Shown here: positions 1 through 8,132 of the stretch, one piece after another | Layout of the letters: the number at the start of each line of letters is the position of its first letter | Numbering within the stretch: position 1 is the stretch's first letter | Source of the DNA: Candidatus Parabeggiatoa sp. nov. 3 | GTDB taxonomy: Bacteria > Pseudomonadota > Gammaproteobacteria > Beggiatoales > Beggiatoaceae | Direction: 5' to 3' | Assembly: GCA_003645185.1 (NCBI GenBank) | Contig: QNEL01000023.1 | Span: 1 to 32,682, forward strand | Length of the DNA stretch: 32,682 bases | The notes under the pieces: generated by a model | Databases searched by the model: none | What the model saw: only the letters and a program-made list of their open reading frames with translations | What the model was told of the DNA's origin: nothing | Made by a program: the position numbers and the translations under genes

Positions 1-36
1 ATCATAAGAGTGATGAAGCGTAAGTAATTGGGTGAT

Positions 37-64
37 GGTGGGCAGCAAAAAGACGCTACCCACC
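37..64. repeat. GGTGGG...CCCACC hairpin downstream of lpxB
   Basis: Bases 37-46 pair with 55-64 (GGTGGG with CCCACC, then AGC with GCT across one mismatch) around an A-rich loop. It lies about 45 bases past the lpxB stop on the minus strand and could end that transcript, but no T-run follows. A similar hairpin follows the channel gene at 21437-21464, so a dispersed palindrome is as likely as a terminator. No rnhB, often the next gene after lpxB, is visible in bases 1-107. Confidence 0.45.
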
Positions 65-107
65 CTACGAGGAATGGTACTTTCATTAAATGTTACCAAC
101 AAAACGG

Positions 108-1247
108 TTAGGGATAACTATTTATGATTGATAAGACGGCTTCTGCGGCTTGTTGGTTGGCTTGCCTTTGTAAGCTGTGATGTAATGCGGTGAAATTTTT
201 TTGTAATGCTTTGATTTTGTTGGGATTGTCTAGCCAGTGTAATATGGCTGTGCCTAAGTTTTCTGGTGTCACTTGGTGTTGTAAAAATTCTGGCACTATT
301 TTGTCTTGGGCTAGGAGGTTGGGGAGGGAGAAGTGGGGTATGTGAACGAGATGTTTTGCGAGCCAGTAGGTGAGTTGTGCTAGTCGATAGGCGACTACCA
401 TGGGCCGTTTGAGTAACATGGCTTCTAAGGTGGCGGTGCCGGATGCCATTAATATGATATCGGCTGCTGCCATCGCTTGTTGTGATTGGCCGTCTATTAG
501 GGTTAGGGGTAAGTCGGGTGCGATTTCGGCGATTTGTTGATTGAACTGGGTTTTTAAATGGGCGTTGGCGATGGGCACGATAAAGCGTAAATCGGGCCGG
601 TGTGTCAATAACCATTGCGCGGTTTGTAGAAAGGGTTTGCCCAGTTGATGGACTTCTTGATGCCGACTGCCGGGGAGTAATGCGATCAAGATGCCTTGAT
701 GGGGTAGCCCTAAATGATTTCTGGCGGCGATTTGTTCGGTTTGTAAAGGGATATCATCTGCTAAGGGATGGCCGATAAAGCGTACTGGGATGTTGTGTTG
801 TTGGTAATAATCGGCTTCAAAGGGAAATAGGGTGAGCATTAAATCACAAGCTCCGGCGATTTTACGCATGCGGTATTGCCGCCAAGCCCAGACTGAGGGG
901 CTGACGTAATGTATGGTGGGTATCCCGGCCGCTTTAAGGGCGTGTTCTAATCCGAGATTAAAGTCTGGCGCGTCAATGCCGATGAAGACATCGGGCGGGT
1001 GTTGTAGGAAGTGATCGCGCAAATGAGTACGACATTTTTTGAGTTGGGGATAGTGTTTTAGGACTTCGACTAGGCCCATGACTGAAAGTGTTTCTAAGGG
1101 ATAGTGGCTCAGGCAGCCGGCTTGAATCATTTTGGGCCCGCATAGGCCTTCGATGATGATATTGGGATGCTTGGTGCGTAGTGCGTGAATGAGTCCAGCA
1201 CCTAATATGTCTCCTGAGAGTTCGCCTGCAATGATGCCTATACGCAT
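108..1247 (-). CDS. lpxB: Lipid-A-disaccharide synthase LpxB
   Basis: LpxB joins UDP-2,3-diacylglucosamine to lipid X, releasing UDP, to make the disaccharide core of lipid A. It is a GT19 glycosyltransferase acting at the inner face of the cytoplasmic membrane. The product is 379 aa, against about 382 in E. coli. It opens with the family's MRIGIIAGELSGDILGA and keeps the central PSVWAWR stretch and the LLPGSRHQEV donor-site motif. A second conserved stretch, MASGTATLEAML, lies in the C-terminal half. The ATG at 1247 starts exactly at the conserved N-terminus. It is the last gene of the lipid A group here, after lpxD, fabZ and lpxA. It is separated from lpxA by 203 bases carrying a tandem repeat, so translational coupling to lpxA is unlikely. 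Confidence 0.97.
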   Translation of the reverse strand: MRIGIIAGELSGDILGAGLIHALRTKHPNIIIEGLCGPKMIQAGCLSHYPLETLSVMGLVEVLKHYPQLKKCRTHLRDHFLQHPPDVFIGIDAPDFNLGLEHALKAAGIPTIHYVSPSVWAWRQYRMRKIAGACDLMLTLFPFEADYYQQHNIPVRFIGHPLADDIPLQTEQIAARNHLGLPHQGILIALLPGSRHQEVHQLGKPFLQTAQWLLTHRPDLRFIVPIANAHLKTQFNQQIAEIAPDLPLTLIDGQSQQAMAAADIILMASGTATLEAMLLKRPMVVAYRLAQLTYWLAKHLVHIPHFSLPNLLAQDKIVPEFLQHQVTPENLGTAILHWLDNPNKIKALQKNFTALHHSLQRQANQQAAEAVLSIINSYP

Positions 1248-1263
1248 GTTTTTTTGTAAGATG

Positions 1264-1436
1264 TAGGGGCGATGCTGCCTGTTCGCCCTGAACCTGCCTG
1301 TTCGCCCTGATGTAGGGGCGAACCTGCGTGTTCGCCCTGAACCTGCGTGTTCGCCCTGAACCTGCGTGTTCGCCCTGAACCTGCGTGTTCGCCCTGAACC
1401 TGCGTGTTCGCCCTGATGTAGTGTTCGCCTTTTCTA
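1264..1436. repeat. 19-bp tandem array (GTTCGCCCTG type) between lpxA and lpxB
   Basis: Five perfect copies of a 19-bp unit (aacctgcgtgttcgccctg) run from 1321 to 1415. A one-mismatch copy at 1291-1309 and partial units at both edges (about 1264-1290 and 1416-1436) flank them. Two positions, near 1264 and 1311, keep a GTAGGGGCG start. There GGGCGAAC can pair with GTTCGCCC, so the array looks like an expanded form of the dispersed GGGCGAAC/GTTCGCCC palindrome also found at 8037-8101, 21489-21566 and 30800-30842. It lies in the presumed leader just upstream of lpxB on the minus strand. Copy number probably varies between cells. Confidence 0.9.
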
Positions 1437-1450
1437 TGATTTCCTTCTTC

Positions 1451-2224
1451 CTATCGGACAATTCCGCGTTTGGATTCTTGTAAAAAAGTCACTAATTGGC
1501 GAACTTCTGGGTGTTTTTCACTGAGTTCTTTGAGAGTTTCAATGGCTTGTTCTGTTGTCAGGTTTTGTTTGTAAATGATTTTATAAGCTTGGTGCAAGGC
1601 TCTGATCGTTTCCTTACTAAATCCTCGACGCTTTAAGCCTTCTTTGTTTATGCCGTAAGCTTCTGCACGGTTTCCCCAGACTGTTACAAATGGGGGAACA
1701 TCTTTGACAATAAGCGTGCTTGCACCTGAAAAGCTATGCATACCCATCGCACAAAACTGATAAACTAACGTAAAGCCACCTAAAATCACGTAATCTTCTA
1801 TCCGCACATGGCCTGCCAAGGATGAATTATTGGCGAATATGGTTTGATTTCCCACATCACAATCATGGGCAATATGGCAGTAAGCCATAATCCAGTTATC
1901 ATTTCCTAGGCGTGTGACACCGCCACCTTGCACAGTACCTCGATTTATTGTGCAATATTCGCGGATTTCATTGCGATCACCGATTTCTAAACGGGTTTGT
2001 GGTTCCCCTTTATATTTTTTATCTTGAGGAATCTCACCTATCGAAGCAAATTGGTATATTTTATTATCATGCCCAATTTGGGTTGGGCCTTTTATAACGA
2101 CATGTGGGCCTATCCAAGTGCCAGAGGCAATTTGGACATGGGATCCAATGATGGAATAAGGCCCCACTTCTACATCGCTATCTATATCGGCAGTGGGATC
2201 GATTAAGGCGTGTGGATCTATCAA
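1451..2224 (-). CDS. lpxA: UDP-N-acetylglucosamine acyltransferase LpxA
   Basis: LpxA transfers a 3-hydroxyacyl chain from acyl carrier protein to the 3-OH of UDP-GlcNAc, the first step of lipid A synthesis, in the cytoplasm. The 257-aa product is a left-handed parallel beta-helix of hexapeptide repeats from residue 1 to about 190, with a helical C-terminal tail containing GINKEGLKRRGFSKETI. The catalytic His is H120 in HIAHDC, matching E. coli H125. The start is TTG at 2224; it falls exactly at the conserved N-terminus (MIDPHALIDPTA) and no in-frame ATG lies closer. No good Shine-Dalgarno sequence precedes it. The inverted-repeat insertion at 2243-2614 ends only about 19 bases upstream, so the ancestral ribosome binding site may have been disturbed. 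Confidence 0.96.
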   Translation of the reverse strand: MIDPHALIDPTADIDSDVEVGPYSIIGSHVQIASGTWIGPHVVIKGPTQIGHDNKIYQFASIGEIPQDKKYKGEPQTRLEIGDRNEIREYCTINRGTVQGGGVTRLGNDNWIMAYCHIAHDCDVGNQTIFANNSSLAGHVRIEDYVILGGFTLVYQFCAMGMHSFSGASTLIVKDVPPFVTVWGNRAEAYGINKEGLKRRGFSKETIRALHQAYKIIYKQNLTTEQAIETLKELSEKHPEVRQLVTFLQESKRGIVR

Positions 2225-2242
2225 GTTAGGCTATCTGTTCCT

Positions 2243-2614
2243 AAAAAGTTGGACAAAGTTGCCCATTAGGTCATTCGCTCTCTGTTGATAATCCAAACGG
2301 ATTGCAACTAGAGTCCTGGTTGAGCAGTCCCAACCGTTGGCATCAGTCCCGTTCTGACGGTCTCATGCAACCATGTACTGTACGAATTGAAGACAGTCCC
2401 TTTGGGGTCAAATTAGCCTCCAAGCCGAGGCTTGAACACCAATTTACCAATCTTCACTTCTCAATACCAAGTACGAGAAAACCTTTCTCGTTATGAGTCA
2501 ACCTGACTCATCACTCATTATAGGGTGACTTAGTTAGATTTTCAAATCCTCAAAATTTATTGGACAAATTATTGGACAAATTGTACAAGAAAGTCTAACT
2601 TTGTCCCATTTTTT
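2243..2614. mobile_element. MITE-like or decayed insertion element between fabZ and lpxA
   Basis: In most gammaproteobacteria fabZ and lpxA nearly touch. Here about 370 bases lie between them, bounded by imperfect 18-bp inverted repeats (2243-2260 and 2597-2614, 16 of 18 pairing, core GGACAAAGTT). Just outside, GCTATC (2230-2235) and GATAGC (2615-2620) also pair. Inside are several small hairpins: 2330-2340, 2349-2360, 2421-2434 and two neighbours at 2473-2491 and 2494-2510 that share the loop ACC. TTATTGGACAAA is repeated near 2557-2582. No credible protein is encoded. The clustered hairpins recall the ends of IS200/IS605-type elements, but I cannot confirm a tnpB remnant. The call of an inserted element rests on the inverted repeats and the abnormal spacing. 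Confidence 0.5.
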
Positions 2615-2622
2615 GATAGCAG

Positions 2623-3177
2623 TTAATTTGCTCTTCCTGATTGTTCAGAACTGATAACCACTGTATCTTCTACTGGAGTGGTTTCAGCAACTTTATCTGT
2701 TGCAGCAATTTTATCATCTGCTTTAGGGGTTTCAGCAATATCTCTTTTCATACACTTCAACTCAGCACTGGCAACCAATTTATTATCTACTTTAGCGGTT
2801 GCGGCATATATCCACATACCACGGGTAATGCGTAGTATTTTGACTTCAAGCAATAATTGATCGCCTGGTTCCACTGGTTGTTTAAAGCGGGCTTTATCCA
2901 CGCCAACGAGATAATACAATGAATTATCATCAGGCGGTTCATCCACTGTTTTAAAGGCTAAAATACCTGTGGCTTGTGCCATGGCTTCAATAATCAAAAC
3001 GCCAGGCATAACAGGCCGATGTGGAAAGTGGCCTTGAAAAAAGGGTTCATTATAAGTGACGTTTTTTATGGCAACCAAGGATTCACCTTTAGTGTAGTCT
3101 AATACTCGGTCGATTAACAAAAACGGATAACGGTGATGAAGGTGTTGAAAAATTTGATGGATATCTATGCGATTCAT
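2623..3177 (-). CDS. fabZ: 3-hydroxyacyl-[ACP] dehydratase FabZ
   Basis: FabZ dehydrates (3R)-hydroxyacyl-ACP to trans-2-enoyl-ACP in fatty acid elongation. Its substrate is also the acyl donor for LpxA and LpxD, which explains the gene order. The hot-dog fold carries the catalytic pair H50 ([14 protein letters not shown]) and E64 ([10 protein letters not shown]). The start ATG at 3177 gives the usual [21 protein letters not shown] opening. The protein is 184 aa against about 150 for the family. The extra 35 or so C-terminal residues (from about residue 149) are rich in A, T, E, K and D, look disordered, and contain repeated TDK/AET/ADDK-like words. This tail may be a late addition next to the inserted element that begins just past the stop. 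Confidence 0.96.
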   Translation of the reverse strand: MNRIDIHQIFQHLHHRYPFLLIDRVLDYTKGESLVAIKNVTYNEPFFQGHFPHRPVMPGVLIIEAMAQATGILAFKTVDEPPDDNSLYYLVGVDKARFKQPVEPGDQLLLEVKILRITRGMWIYAATAKVDNKLVASAELKCMKRDIAETPKADDKIAATDKVAETTPVEDTVVISSEQSGRAN

Positions 3178-3205
3178 AATTCACGCCTTAATGATAATCA
3201 TGTGA

Positions 3206-3245
3206 TAACTGATAACGGATAAGATGATAACTGATAACTGATAAC
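3206..3245. repeat. TAACTGA direct repeats upstream of fabZ
   Basis: TAACTGA occurs at 3206-3212, 3228-3234 and 3235-3241, with partial units (TAACGGA, TAAC) between and after. Such heptamers are reported as abundant intergenic direct repeats in marine Beggiatoaceae. They fill the 70-base gap between the lpxD stop and the fabZ start. Related words (ATCAGTTATC, CAATTATCAA, TTGAGAA) sit near the starts of skp, bamA and the DUF4398 gene and near the ends of dxr and the DUF3365 gene. Confidence 0.8.
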
Positions 3246-3248
3246 CTC

Positions 3249-4280
3249 TCATTTTTTCTCAGCTTGTCCTAGTTTTTTTAAACGTCGCGCCATGTCATCA
3301 AGCGATTTGAGTCGATGGTAATTTTTATGCCAACGTTGGTTAGGTTCTAATGGTGTGCCAGAAGAATAGACACCTGGTTCACGGATAGACTGCATGACTT
3401 TTGAGCCGCCCGTGATTTGCACATGATCTACTATTTCAAGATGACCGGCTATGCCTACATCGCCTCCAATCAAGCAATAGCTGCCGATGCAAGTGCTACC
3501 TGCAATACCGACACATCCTGCCATCGCAGTATGTTCACCCACTTGGACATTATGCCCAATTTGAATTTGATTATCTAGTCTAACACCATTTCCAATAGTG
3601 GTATCGTCTAATGCCCCTTTATCTATGGTGGTATTAGCCCCAATTTCCACATCATTGCCAATGGTAACACCGCCGAGTTGAGGAATTTTAACCCATTTTC
3701 CATTATCATTGGCATTGCCAAAACCATCTGCGCCAATAACAGCACCGGGATGAATGATGACACGTTGCCCTAGTTTTGTGCCTGTACATAAGGTGACATT
3801 GGCTACCAATCGAGACTGATTGCCAATTTCAACACCGCGCTGGATCACACAACCGGGGCCTATTTCAACCTCAGAACCGACTTTGACATCTGCTTCGATG
3901 ACGGCCTGTGGTGCGACTGATACGGTGGCATCCAAACAGGCCTCTGGACTCACCCAAGCGCTGGGATGTATGCCTGGGGGTTGACGTATTGGCGGATTTA
4001 ACAAGGCTGCTGCAACTGCATAACCTAAATAGGGATTATCCATAAGCAGTTTTGGTACGTTTTGACACAGTTGCTGATTTTTAAAGGCTATGATCACGGC
4101 TGCGGCTTGTGTTTCCAGCAATTCTTTTTTAAACAGACGATTGGAAAAAAAACTGATTTCCTGTTTGCCTGCCTGTTTTAAGGAGGCGACACCAATAATC
4201 TGCAAATCTGTTTTTGAAGCACCTTCTAATTCTGCCCCAATCTGTGTTGCTAATTCAGCGAGACTTATGGTTATTGTCAT
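3249..4280 (-). CDS. lpxD: UDP-3-O-acylglucosamine N-acyltransferase LpxD
   Basis: LpxD adds the second 3-hydroxyacyl chain, from ACP, to the 2-amino group of UDP-3-O-acyl-GlcN, the third step of lipid A synthesis. The product is 343 aa (E. coli 341). Residues 1-100 form the uridine-binding N-terminal domain. About 105-295 form hexapeptide-repeat left-handed helix turns such as IGADGFGNA and IGANTTIDKGALDDT. The C-terminal helical extension has the family words GVYSSGTPLEPN and RWHKNYHRLKSLDDMARR. The catalytic His is H243 in QIQIGHNVQVGEHT, matching E. coli H239. The ATG at 4280 fits the family start. It is 71 bases upstream of fabZ, while 737 repeat-rich bases separate it from skp. Confidence 0.97.
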   Translation of the reverse strand: MTITISLAELATQIGAELEGASKTDLQIIGVASLKQAGKQEISFFSNRLFKKELLETQAAAVIIAFKNQQLCQNVPKLLMDNPYLGYAVAAALLNPPIRQPPGIHPSAWVSPEACLDATVSVAPQAVIEADVKVGSEVEIGPGCVIQRGVEIGNQSRLVANVTLCTGTKLGQRVIIHPGAVIGADGFGNANDNGKWVKIPQLGGVTIGNDVEIGANTTIDKGALDDTTIGNGVRLDNQIQIGHNVQVGEHTAMAGCVGIAGSTCIGSYCLIGGDVGIAGHLEIVDHVQITGGSKVMQSIREPGVYSSGTPLEPNQRWHKNYHRLKSLDDMARRLKKLGQAEKK

Positions 4281-4360
4281 CCGATTAAACCTGAAATTCT
4301 GAACTTATGTTCTCCTGAACTCCTTCCTTGAAAATCCGTAGATCGCGATTTTGTAGTGAA

Positions 4361-4401
4361 TTTCACGCTAAAGTTTAGCGAAGCGAACCTTTAGCGTGAA
4401 A
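4361..4401. repeat. TTTCACGC/GCGTGAAA palindrome, copy 1
   Basis: TTTCACGCTAAA (4361-4372) pairs perfectly with 4390-4401 around a 17-base loop that itself contains GTT...AAC. It belongs to a dispersed family whose outer arms read TTTCACG...CGTGAAA and whose inner arms carry AAAAGTTT/AAACTTTT. Other copies are at 4804-4847 and 18080-18120, with related palindromes at 19743-19803, 29983-30006 and 30235-30258. Confidence 0.75.
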
Positions 4402-4803
4402 TATAGAATAATGCAGAAATATTTCTATATATCCGTACAGGGGAACGATCTACCCATTATCCCCTCGCTGAAGCTTAGGGTTACTTAATTAATAAATAAA
4501 TAAACAAAATAAACACTCGTTCTGTTGGATGTAACCATTTTTTAACGTTATTACCAACTATTTTGCTTTCATAATAAGTTATACTTAGCACCGTCATATA
4601 ATAGCGACCTATTGATTCTAATAGCCAACAGCTTTCAAAAGTTGTCTAAAAGCTCAAGTCAGGTGGTGGTGACTAACAACCAAAGCGCAAATTATAACGG
4701 TGGGCAGTATATAATGTCGAAAAAATTTCTATATTATCAACACTTCACTATATTTTTAGCAACTATACATTCCATTATGAGTTAGGAATGGTCACGAAAT
4801 AAC

Positions 4804-4847
4804 TTTTCACGTAAAAGTTTTTGCACGCAAAAACTTTTACGTGAAAA
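4804..4847. repeat. Perfect 21-bp-stem palindrome, copy 2
   Basis: Bases 4804-4824 and 4827-4847 are exact reverse complements with only AC between them. The arms begin TTTTCACGTAAAAG and include GTTTTTGC. A stem this long with almost no loop would extrude as a cruciform or fold as an RNA hairpin. It is neither coding nor followed by a T-run, so I class it as a dispersed palindromic repeat and not a terminator. Confidence 0.85.
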
Positions 4848-5017
4848 CCCGTTTTATAGGAACCCCAGGTGGAACCAGGGGCTATGATCTCGCTACGCTC
4901 GGCAACGAAGTTTCATATTCAACCCCTTCGGGGTTGGCGTATTAATAATATATCAACTTTTATCTGAGTTTTCTCAACATCTATCTATAAATGTCCAAGT
5001 TATTTTGTGACGGTTCC

Positions 5018-5521
5018 TTACTGCCATTCCAGACGGCTCAAAACTTGATCTGTAATATCAATACTTTCACTTGCCCAGACTACCCCTTCGCTGAGAATCA
5101 AATCATAACCGTCTATTCTAACAATGTCTTGAATCACTCGGCGAATGGATTTTTGAATCTTATTCAGTTCTTCAGTGTGGCGAATGTTATAGTCTTTTTG
5201 AAAGGCCTCTTGTTCACGTTGAAATTCACGTTGCTTTTGCCTAATCTTCTGGCTCTTTTTCTGTGCCTTAGCCTCGCTCATAAATTGAGCGTCCTTATTG
5301 AAGCGATCTATCCGATCTTTTAAGTCCTGCCCTGCATCGATCAGTTCTTGTTGTCTTCCTGCAAATTCTGTATTTAAGCTTGTGATTGCTCTCTTAAATT
5401 GTGGCGCTTGATCCATCAGTTTGATGGCGTTGACGAAACCAATTTTAATTTCCGCAATAGCTGCGGCTGGGAAGAACATACTGCAAAGTAAACCTACAAT
5501 AATAAAATGACGTATTTTCAT
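5018..5521 (-). CDS. skp: Periplasmic chaperone Skp/OmpH
   Basis: Skp holds unfolded outer-membrane proteins in the periplasm and hands them to the BAM complex, whose core gene bamA is directly upstream. The 167-aa product (E. coli 161) starts with a Sec signal peptide (residues 1-23, ending AAAIA before EIKIGFVN). The mature N-terminus IGFVNAIKLMDQAPQ is typical. Residues 45-115 are charged and helical (KAQKKSQKIRQKQREFQREQ), matching the tentacle arms of the Skp trimer. The C-terminal part IVRIDGYDLILSEGVVWASE completes the beta body. The ATG at 5521 is supported by the signal peptide. Confidence 0.94.
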   Translation of the reverse strand: MKIRHFIIVGLLCSMFFPAAAIAEIKIGFVNAIKLMDQAPQFKRAITSLNTEFAGRQQELIDAGQDLKDRIDRFNKDAQFMSEAKAQKKSQKIRQKQREFQREQEAFQKDYNIRHTEELNKIQKSIRRVIQDIVRIDGYDLILSEGVVWASESIDITDQVLSRLEWQ

Positions 5522-5649
5522 CAGTTATCTGTTATCAATCATAACACTTTGTGAAACGCTGTGTCTTAAAAAAAACGAGTAAACAAGTCCTCTTTTCAAT
5601 AAAAAATATAACGAGCGTAGCGAAAACATTCTTTGTATTCGTTGTACTT

Positions 5650-7929
5650 TTACCAATTAAATGTTGTACCAATGGTGAATTGAAAGGTTTGAATTTGATC
5701 ACCTTCTTTCCTGTTAAGCGGTTTAGCTAAACTAAAACTTAATATCCCTAAGGGGGATAACCAAATCGCAGATATACCGGTTGAATAACGTAGCAGATCG
5801 GCATCAAATTTATCTTCGCTGCCATAGACATTTCCGGCATCCAGAAATGTAGAGAGTCTAAATGAACGCACTTTTTTGGTAAAAGGTATTGGCAAAATGA
5901 TTTCTGCGTTTCCAACCACTTTTAAATTACCGCCCCAAGGGAGTCGGTTAGAATCATACGGCCCTAATGTATTGGTCCGGAATCCGCGAACTGAGCGTGG
6001 CCCACCTGCGGTATAATTCTCAAAAAACGGTAAGTATTTGTCCTCACCATACCCATCGCCATAAGCAACCTGACCTTTAAGTAAAAAGATATACTCTTTT
6101 CCCAATGGATATAAAAAATGCTGACGATAACTCAGCTTATAATAATCCAGATCGCTAAACGGTAGCGCCACTTCAGCCGACACCGAGTGTAACATGCCTC
6201 TATCAGGAAAGAAAACGCGATTACGGGTGTCATATTGGAACCTCGTATTCAAGCGATAGGAATTATAACGATTGCCATTATCCTCAATAAAATCAAATAC
6301 CTCATTAGCACTTGAGCGCGTTGTATTGAGTTCCGTCTTGTCAAAAGCGGCACCGACATAGAGACGATTAAATTCGCTCAGGGGCAAACCATAATTGAGA
6401 CTGCTACCATAAACATCAGTGGTGTAACGACTCAAGTTAGCTTGTTCGGCATCCGTGGTTTTGTAAAATAAGTCAAAACCCCGACTGACACCATCTATAG
6501 TCGTATAAGGGTTCAAATAAGAAAAACGATAAACGGTAGTAATTTGACTATTATTGAAAGTCAGTCCGACACGTTTACCAGAGCCTAAAAAATTATCTTG
6601 AACAACGCTTGCATTAAATAATATTCCCCCCGTTTGTGAGTAACCAACACCTGCCATCAAGTTACCTGAAGGCCTTTCTACGACGTTGTAGTTGATATCA
6701 ACCATATCTGTGGTATTGGGCACTTTGGGTGTTTCAACTGCGACAGTATCAAAATAATTTAAACGTTCTAGGCGAGTCAAGGAACGTTTAACATTTTTTG
6801 TAGAAATCCAACTTCCTTCCATCTGTCGCATTTCGCGGCGTAAGACTTCATCACGGGTTCTAGTATTGCCTTTAAAATTGATCTGTCGCACATAGATCCG
6901 TTTACCGGGATCAATAAAAAAAGTCATGGCTACGGTTTTATTCTTTGAATCGATTTCAGGTATGGCATTGATCTTGGCAAAATAATAGCCTTCATCACCA
7001 ATCCGTTCAACAATGGCTTCCCGACTTTTACTGACTACTTTGCGCGAATAGACTTGATCCGTTTTCAGGGTGAGTTTATCAATTAGCTCTTGTTCTTGTA
7101 CAATTAAATTACCGATTAATTTGATTGTCGAGACGGTATATTTATCGCCTTCTGTCAGATTAATTGTGATATAGACATCTTTTTTATCTGGCGTAATAGA
7201 AACTTGCGTTGAATCAATATTGAAATTGATATAACCCCTATCAAGATAGTAAGAACGTATCGATTCCAAATCAGCTGCGAGTTGTAAGGCTGAATATTGA
7301 TTATCTTTATTCCAGAATGAAAACCATCCCCCTGTACTCTGTTTCATTTCATCCCGTAAATCGTCATCGCTAGTTGTTTGATTACCGACGAAGTTGATTT
7401 GCTTGATTTTCGTAACCAGGCCTTCTGAAATGTCGAGTTGTATTGCGACGCGGTTGCGGCTAATTGGCGTAACGGTTGATTGGAGACGCATCGAATACTT
7501 GCCTAAATTTAAATACTCGTGTTGCAAGGATAATTCAACTTTTTCAAGCATTGAACGATTAAAGACTCGTCCTTGAGCAAAACCCATATTTTTAAGTACG
7601 CGAGTCAATTCCTCTGTTTCAAGATCCGTATTGCCTTCAAAAGTAATTTTAGAAATGGCGGGTCGTTCTTCTACGACGACGATTAAGACATTACCTTCCC
7701 GTTCTAGGCGTATGTCTTTAAATAAACCCGTTTTAAACAAAGTCGAAATGGTAACACTTGTAGCGTCTCTCGAAAAACGTTCACCAACTGTCACGGGTAA
7801 ATAATTGAACACTGTTCCTGCGGAAATCCGCCTTAATCCTTCTAAACGAATGTCTTCTATTGTAAAGGTTTCAAAGCCATAGGCAACCGACTGCCAGAGT
7901 ATGAAGCTAAAAACGAAAAACCATTTCAT
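5650..7929 (-). CDS. bamA: Outer membrane protein assembly factor BamA
   Basis: BamA is the Omp85 pore that folds and inserts beta-barrel proteins into the outer membrane. I chose the ATG at 7929 because [18 protein letters not shown] then forms a clean signal peptide. An in-frame ATG eight codons upstream only adds MIVDVITD. The 759-aa product has five POTRA domains over about residues 20-420, beginning [20 protein letters not shown]. The 16-strand barrel follows, with the lid-loop motif VRGF at about 647-650. It ends in the beta-signal [12 protein letters not shown]. coli BamA is 810 aa, so some barrel loops are shorter here. It lies between rseP and skp as in relatives. AT-rich repeats (CAATTATCAA words) directly precede the start. 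Confidence 0.97.
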   Translation of the reverse strand: MKWFFVFSFILWQSVAYGFETFTIEDIRLEGLRRISAGTVFNYLPVTVGERFSRDATSVTISTLFKTGLFKDIRLEREGNVLIVVVEERPAISKITFEGNTDLETEELTRVLKNMGFAQGRVFNRSMLEKVELSLQHEYLNLGKYSMRLQSTVTPISRNRVAIQLDISEGLVTKIKQINFVGNQTTSDDDLRDEMKQSTGGWFSFWNKDNQYSALQLAADLESIRSYYLDRGYINFNIDSTQVSITPDKKDVYITINLTEGDKYTVSTIKLIGNLIVQEQELIDKLTLKTDQVYSRKVVSKSREAIVERIGDEGYYFAKINAIPEIDSKNKTVAMTFFIDPGKRIYVRQINFKGNTRTRDEVLRREMRQMEGSWISTKNVKRSLTRLERLNYFDTVAVETPKVPNTTDMVDINYNVVERPSGNLMAGVGYSQTGGILFNASVVQDNFLGSGKRVGLTFNNSQITTVYRFSYLNPYTTIDGVSRGFDLFYKTTDAEQANLSRYTTDVYGSSLNYGLPLSEFNRLYVGAAFDKTELNTTRSSANEVFDFIEDNGNRYNSYRLNTRFQYDTRNRVFFPDRGMLHSVSAEVALPFSDLDYYKLSYRQHFLYPLGKEYIFLLKGQVAYGDGYGEDKYLPFFENYTAGGPRSVRGFRTNTLGPYDSNRLPWGGNLKVVGNAEIILPIPFTKKVRSFRLSTFLDAGNVYGSEDKFDADLLRYSTGISAIWLSPLGILSFSLAKPLNRKEGDQIQTFQFTIGTTFNW

Positions 7930-8036
7930 ATCAGTTATCACATCAACTATCAATTATCAAATTATCAAATTATCAATTAACTTTGGTCTACGTTCCAACG
8001 CAGTAATTCGCTGTGCGAAATCAACTTGAGTTTGAA

Positions 8037-8101
8037 AGGGCGAACACTGTCGGTAGCTCCTACAAGATTTGGCGTAGGGGCTCGCCGAATGTGTTCGCCC
8101 T
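8037..8101. repeat. GGGCGAAC...GTTCGCCC palindrome between bamA and rseP
   Basis: AGGGCGAACAC (8037-8047) is the exact reverse complement of 8091-8101. The interior carries CTCCTAC and GTAGGGG words that can also pair. It belongs to the same family as the parent unit of the lpxA-lpxB tandem array and the copies at 21489-21566 and 30800-30842. It lies just past the rseP stop on the minus strand. Confidence 0.8.
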
Positions 8102-8132
8102 CCCCAAAATTCGTTATAATCAGGATAATTGA

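Larger units (their letters stand above)
4281..5017. other. 737-bp repeat-bearing gap between skp and lpxD
   Basis: I see no gene here. The stretch holds an imperfect palindrome at 4361-4401, a perfect 44-base palindrome at 4804-4847, and a small hairpin with a TTCG loop near 4921-4937 (AACCCC/GGGGTT). The rest is AT-rich. In most relatives skp and lpxD are close together, so the gap probably reflects repeat insertion. If so, lpxD may need its own promoter in here; I could not pick one out with confidence. Confidence 0.6.

Noticed and set aside
1321..1415. Possible CRISPR array
   Set aside because: The units are directly adjacent with no spacers, and no cas genes are visible.
973..1461. 162-codon frame on the minus strand through the tandem array and part of lpxB
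   Set aside because: Its repeats (QVQGEHAGSGRTRRFRANT) are just the translated 19-bp units, and it overlaps lpxB in another frame.
2302..2496. 64-codon plus-strand frame inside the fabZ-lpxA insertion
   Set aside because: No family resemblance, no ribosome site, and the DNA is a series of small hairpins better explained as an element or structured RNA.
2290..2520. Group II intron domain or omega-RNA
   Set aside because: I looked for a domain V-like hairpin and for a tnpB C-terminus and found neither clearly. Only the hairpin cluster and inverted ends are solid, so I did not name the family.
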